From NCBI GenBank assembly GCA_903843235.1, contig CAIMOW010000038.1, positions 1 to 40,316 on the forward strand: DNA of 40,316 bases, read 5' to 3'. The position numbers and the translations under genes were made by a program. Below, piece by piece: positions 36,798 to 40,316 of this stretch (positions are counted from its first letter, which is position 1; each line of letters starts with the position of its first letter). The notes beneath the pieces are model-generated. The model did no database searches. It was not told where the DNA came from and was given only the letters and a program-made list of their open reading frames with translations. The DNA is from an uncultured beta proteobacterium (GTDB lineage: Bacteria; Pseudomonadota; Gammaproteobacteria; Burkholderiales; Burkholderiaceae).

Positions 36798-38141
36798 ATC
36801 TTCATGTTCTACATCTTGCTTATAGACCAAAAGTGGTTCCCCGCCTTCTTGAATGCTAGATTCATCGATAACAACCTTTTGCACATTCTTTAAGGATGGC
36901 AAGTCGTACATCACATCCATTAGTGAGCCTTCAAGGATAGATCTGAGGCCACGTGCACCAGTTTTACGCGCAATAGCTTTCTTAGCGATTGCTGAAAGTG
37001 CCTCAACTCTGACTTCAAGTTCGGCGCCTTCCATCTTTAAAAGTGCTTGATATTGCTTTACCAAGGCATTTTTTGGCTCAGTCAGGATCTGAATCAAAGC
37101 TTCTTCATCCAATTGCGCCAAAGTGGTTACCACTGGTAAGCGGCCAATCAGCTCTGGGATTAAGCCAAATTTAATCAAATCCTCTGGCTCGACTTCAATC
37201 AGTAAGTCACTCACGCCACGATCATCTTTACCGGGAACTGTTGCATTAAATCCAATGCCAGTTTTTGCGGTACGTTGCTGAATAACTTTTTCAAGACCAT
37301 CAAATGCGCCACCACAAATAAAGAGGATGTTAGTCGTATCCACAGGTAAGAAATCTTGGTTTGGATGCTTACGCCCACCTTGCGGTGGAATGGAGGCCAT
37401 CGTACCCTCAACCAATTTCAAGAGGGCTTGTTGAACGCCTTCACCTGAAACGTCACGAGTAATCGATGGATTGTCTGACTTACGAGAGATCTTATCGATC
37501 TCATCGATATAAACGATGCCACGCTGCGCTTTTTCAACGTTATAGTCGCAAGCTTGTAAAAGCTTTTGAATAATATTTTCGACGTCCTCACCGACATAAC
37601 CAGCCTCGGTCAATGTAGTTGCATCGGCCATGACAAATGGCACGTCCAACATGCGAGCCAAAGTTTGAGCAAGCAGGGTTTTTCCAGAGCCAGTCGGTCC
37701 GATCAGTAAAATATTGCTCTTGGCCAATTCAACGCCATCGACCATTGCCTTTGCAATTTTCTTAGAATCTTTTTTATCTACCGCCTCAGTAGGCTTGCCA
37801 TCCTTATCTAACTTTCCTTTTTTAGGCTTAGGCAAATACTGCAAGCGCTTGTAATGGTTATAAACTGCTACAGCCAAAGTCTTTTTGGCTTGATCTTGCC
37901 CAATAACGTATTGGTCTAAATTTTCACGAATTTGATGAGGTGTCGGCAATAAATCTTCGCCCTCACCCTTAGGTAACTTGGCGATCTCTTCTTGAATGAT
38001 GTCAGTACATAAATCAATGCACTCATCGCAGATAAAAACAGATGGTCCAGCAATGAGTTTTTTAACCTCATGCTGACTCTTGCCGCAGAAAGAGCAATAT
38101 AGTGTTTTTTCTGAACTGCTTGTAGAGGTTGTATCGCTCAA
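36780..38141 (-). CDS. clpX: ClpX, ATPase subunit of ClpXP protease
   Basis: 453 residues. Zinc domain with Cys16, Cys19, Cys38 and Cys41 ([17 protein letters not shown]), Walker A GPTGSGKT (148-155), Walker [11 protein letters not shown], sensor and pore-loop regions typical of the family. A lysine-rich insert (about residues 106-135, [15 protein letters not shown] and on) makes it longer than E. coli ClpX (424). The start is TTG (38139-38141), with AGG eight bases upstream and no upstream ATG. It unfolds substrates for ClpP. 35 bases separate it from clpP. Confidence 0.96.
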   Translation of the reverse strand: MSDTTSTSSSEKTLYCSFCGKSQHEVKKLIAGPSVFICDECIDLCTDIIQEEIAKLPKGEGEDLLPTPHQIRENLDQYVIGQDQAKKTLAVAVYNHYKRLQYLPKPKKGKLDKDGKPTEAVDKKDSKKIAKAMVDGVELAKSNILLIGPTGSGKTLLAQTLARMLDVPFVMADATTLTEAGYVGEDVENIIQKLLQACDYNVEKAQRGIVYIDEIDKISRKSDNPSITRDVSGEGVQQALLKLVEGTMASIPPQGGRKHPNQDFLPVDTTNILFICGGAFDGLEKVIQQRTAKTGIGFNATVPGKDDRGVSDLLIEVEPEDLIKFGLIPELIGRLPVVTTLAQLDEEALIQILTEPKNALVKQYQALLKMEGAELEVRVEALSAIAKKAIARKTGARGLRSILEGSLMDVMYDLPSLKNVQKVVIDESSIQEGGEPLLVYKQDVEHEDFSKKA

Positions 38142-38176
38142 GTGGGATGCCTAATTAATTTAATTTCTATGTGAGC

Positions 38177-38806
38177 TTAAGGACGTTTATCGATGACTTT
38201 ATCAATCAAGCCATAATCCCGCGCTTGTTCTGCTGACATAAAGTTATCGCGGTCTGTATCTTTTGCAATCGTCTCCATAGATTGGCCAGTACGATCAGCC
38301 AAAATTTGATTGAGGCGCTCACGCAAATACAAAATTTCTCGTGCTTGAATCTCGATATCGGAAGCCTGACCACGTGCGCCACCTAAAGGCTGATGAATCA
38401 TGACGCGAGAATTTGGCAAGGCATAACGCTTACCTTTTTCACCGGCACACAATAAGAAAGCGCCCATGCTCGCAGCCATTCCCATACATAAAGTACTGAC
38501 GTGTGGCTTGATAAATTGCATCGTATCGTAAATAGCTAAACCTGCAGAAACGGAGCCACCAGGAGAATTGATATACAGGGAAATTTCTTTATCTGGGTTT
38601 TCGCTTTCAAGAAATAGTAACTGGGCAATAACTAAATTGGCAGTTTGATCATTCACCTCGCCAACCAAGAACACAACACGTTCCCTTAATAGGCGCGAGT
38701 AAATGTCATAGGCGCGCTCACCTCGACCAGAGGTCTCGATCACCATAGGAACCAAACCCAAACCTTTGGGTTCTAAATTCTCAGACTGAAAATGATTCTG
38801 GTTCAT
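38177..38806 (-). CDS. clpP: ClpP protease subunit
   Basis: 209 residues with the Ser-His-Asp triad: Ser113 in [11 protein letters not shown], His138 in VMIHQPLGG and Asp187 in DRDNFMS. N-terminal propeptide of about 15 residues, as in E. coli. Forms the tetradecameric chamber that works with ClpX. Nineteen bases after tig, so tig-clpP-clpX is one operon. Confidence 0.97.
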   Translation of the reverse strand: MNQNHFQSENLEPKGLGLVPMVIETSGRGERAYDIYSRLLRERVVFLVGEVNDQTANLVIAQLLFLESENPDKEISLYINSPGGSVSAGLAIYDTMQFIKPHVSTLCMGMAASMGAFLLCAGEKGKRYALPNSRVMIHQPLGGARGQASDIEIQAREILYLRERLNQILADRTGQSMETIAKDTDRDNFMSAEQARDYGLIDKVIDKRP

Positions 38807-38825
38807 GTCATTGCGCCTTATTCAA

Positions 38826-40163
38826 TCAATTTAATTTGCTAAGTTCTTCGAAGCTAACGGCCTTCTCATTTACTTTGGCAAGTGATGTGAAGTATTTAAT
38901 CACGTTATCTTCAAGCACCAAATTCTCAATATCTTTGAGACGGCTTGGGTTGCTATAGAACCAGCGTACCACTTCTTTTGGATCTTCATAAGTAGCAGCT
39001 TGCTCATCAATCTCAGCCTTAATTTGATCGGCGGTAGCCTTCAAACTCTGTTGCTTTACGAGATCACCCAATATCAAACCTAGTCGTACACGCTTGGTGG
39101 CCTGTTCGGCAAACATCTCAGGGGGGATCGGAGCGTCTTTGGCATTTGGAATGCCACGTTGTATTAAATCTTGACGTGCTGATCCAACTAGACGCTCTTG
39201 CTCTGAGGCAATTAAGGACTTAGGAACATCCAGTTCACAGTTCTTATCGATTTGGTCCATTACTTCATTTTTTAACAAAGAAGTAATGCGACGCTTTACT
39301 TCGCGATCCAAGTTTTCTTTAACTTCTTCACGCATCTTGGTAACGCCACCTTCAGTAACGCCCAATGACAATGCAAAATTGTCATCGACAGTTGGCAGGT
39401 GTGCCCAGTTCACTTGTTTAACAGTGATGGTGAAGTCAGCAGTTTTGCCCGCAACCTCTTTGCCGTGGTAATCCGCTGGGAAACTCAATGGGAAAGTCCT
39501 GCTCTCACCAGTTTTCAAGCCTAATGTTGCAGCTTCGAATTCTGGAAGCATGCGCCCTTCGCCTAAAATATACTCAAAGTTTTCTGCTTTCCCGCCATTA
39601 AATTCAACACCATCAATTTTGCCCACAAAATCAATAATCACTTGGTCGCCGGCTTGGGCTGCAGTATTAGCACCGCCATCGCCATGTGGACCAACCTCAC
39701 CGCGTGGGTGGTAATGAACTTGTTGCTTACGCAACACATCTAGCGCACGATCAATCTCGGCATCAGCAATAGTTGTTGTGTATTTAGTTACTTCAGCTTT
39801 GCTGAAGTCGCCAATTTTTACTTCCGGTAATACTTCAAAGTAAGCATCAAAAACAATTTGGTCTGCATCTAATTCGCTCTTAGGTTCAAGGCGTGGTTGA
39901 CCAGCCAACACAATGCCTTCTTTTTGACTTAGCTCATAAAACAATTCAGAGGCTTTATCAAATTGAATTTCAAAATCTACTTGCATGCCATATTGTTTTT
40001 CAACAATGTTCTTCGGAACCTTGCCTGGACGAAAGCCGGCCATTTTCATGGTCTTGCCAACCTTTGCCAAACGGGCTTCACGTGCTTTTGCTAAATCGGC
40101 ACGAGCGAATTCCAAAGTCATTTTGCGGTCTAGTTGACCTAAATTTTCTATCTGCACAGCCAT
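38826..40163 (-). CDS. tig: Trigger factor
   Basis: 445 residues: N-terminal ribosome-binding domain with the signature GFRPGKVP (47-54), FKBP-type isomerase domain (GDQVIIDFVGKIDG to FTITVKQV, about 165-260), and the long helical C-terminal chaperone domain. A short Gly/Ala insert (HGDGGANTAAQAG) precedes the FKBP domain. It binds nascent chains at the ribosome exit. tRNA-Leu lies 56 bases upstream on the same strand. Confidence 0.96.
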   Translation of the reverse strand: MAVQIENLGQLDRKMTLEFARADLAKAREARLAKVGKTMKMAGFRPGKVPKNIVEKQYGMQVDFEIQFDKASELFYELSQKEGIVLAGQPRLEPKSELDADQIVFDAYFEVLPEVKIGDFSKAEVTKYTTTIADAEIDRALDVLRKQQVHYHPRGEVGPHGDGGANTAAQAGDQVIIDFVGKIDGVEFNGGKAENFEYILGEGRMLPEFEAATLGLKTGESRTFPLSFPADYHGKEVAGKTADFTITVKQVNWAHLPTVDDNFALSLGVTEGGVTKMREEVKENLDREVKRRITSLLKNEVMDQIDKNCELDVPKSLIASEQERLVGSARQDLIQRGIPNAKDAPIPPEMFAEQATKRVRLGLILGDLVKQQSLKATADQIKAEIDEQAATYEDPKEVVRWFYSNPSRLKDIENLVLEDNVIKYFTSLAKVNEKAVSFEELSKLN

Positions 40164-40219
40164 TCTCGTCTCTTAATTGAAATCAGGATATGTGAAGCCC
40201 AAGCCAAGTAGCTAACTTG

Positions 40220-40306
40220 TGGTGCGAGGAGGGGGACTCGAACCCCCACACCATTTCTGGCGTCAGGACCTAAACCTGGTGCGTCTACCAATTTCGCCAT
40301 CCTCGC
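40220..40306 (-). tRNA. tRNA-Leu (TAG)
   Basis: 87 bases, class II with a long variable arm and encoded CCA. Acceptor GCGAGGA/TCCTCGC, discriminator A, anticodon loop TTTAGGT giving TAG, T-arm GGGGGTTCGAGTCCCCC. Directly upstream of tig. Confidence 0.96.
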
Positions 40307-40316
40307 GAATTCCGCA

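Overview
The window looks like the chromosome of a freshwater Burkholderiaceae bacterium, most likely a Polynucleobacter or close relative. The evidence is AT-rich DNA for a betaproteobacterium (judged by eye), the betaproteobacterial orders pyrG-kdsA-eno-ftsB and tRNA-Leu-tig-clpP-clpX-lon-tRNA-Val-ppiD, and protein sequences typical of that group. The genus is an inference. I could not run a database search.

Region 1 (1-3.6 kb, all minus strand): the 5' part of an outer-membrane porin-like gene, a GNAT acetyltransferase, an FAD-linked D-lactate/glycolate-type dehydrogenase and a small exported DUF1330 protein. Region 2 (3.6-6.9 kb, minus): a compact six-gene operon with two di-heme cytochromes (DHC) flanking an SHP-type oxygen/NO-binding cytochrome (DUF1924), a cytochrome b561, a mono-heme cytochrome c and a cation-efflux transporter. 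Region 3 (7.4-11.9 kb): a plus-strand RatA/COQ10-like gene, then a minus-strand operon frdABCD-rquA. This encodes a membrane quinol:fumarate reductase plus the enzyme that turns ubiquinone into rhodoquinone, the low-potential quinone such a reductase needs in an organism without menaquinone. An FNR-type palindrome lies just before frdA. Region 4 (11.9-15.6 kb): gene debris (tails of a ThDP-dependent enzyme and of a GNAT acetyltransferase), an isochorismatase-like hydrolase, a pair of c4-like di-heme cytochromes behind an exact FNR box with a well-placed -10, a repeated non-coding element, and two possible tiny genes.

Region 5 (15.6-26.2 kb) is core genome: tRNA-Asp, tRNA-Glu and tRNA-Ala, gltX, hslO, the pyrG-kdsA-eno-ftsB operon, a DUF2147 protein, a superinfection-immunity-family membrane protein, and acnB with a strong bidirectional terminator. 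Region 6 (26.2-40.3 kb) is also core: a spermidine-synthase-like methyltransferase-fold protein, purL, ybbA divergent from tesA, a PpiD-like chaperone that has lost its parvulin domain, tRNA-Val, lon with a sigma-32-like promoter, clpX, clpP, tig and tRNA-Leu.

Taken together, 3.6-15 kb reads as an anaerobic or micro-oxic respiration island. It has rhodoquinol-dependent fumarate reduction, ten c-type heme sites over six cytochromes, and FNR-type sites at two of its operons. The most notable signals are the frdABCD-rquA linkage, the FNR sites, the doubled DHC around SHP, the domain-deleted PpiD, and a spacing-conserved repeat that may be a small-RNA or mobile remnant.
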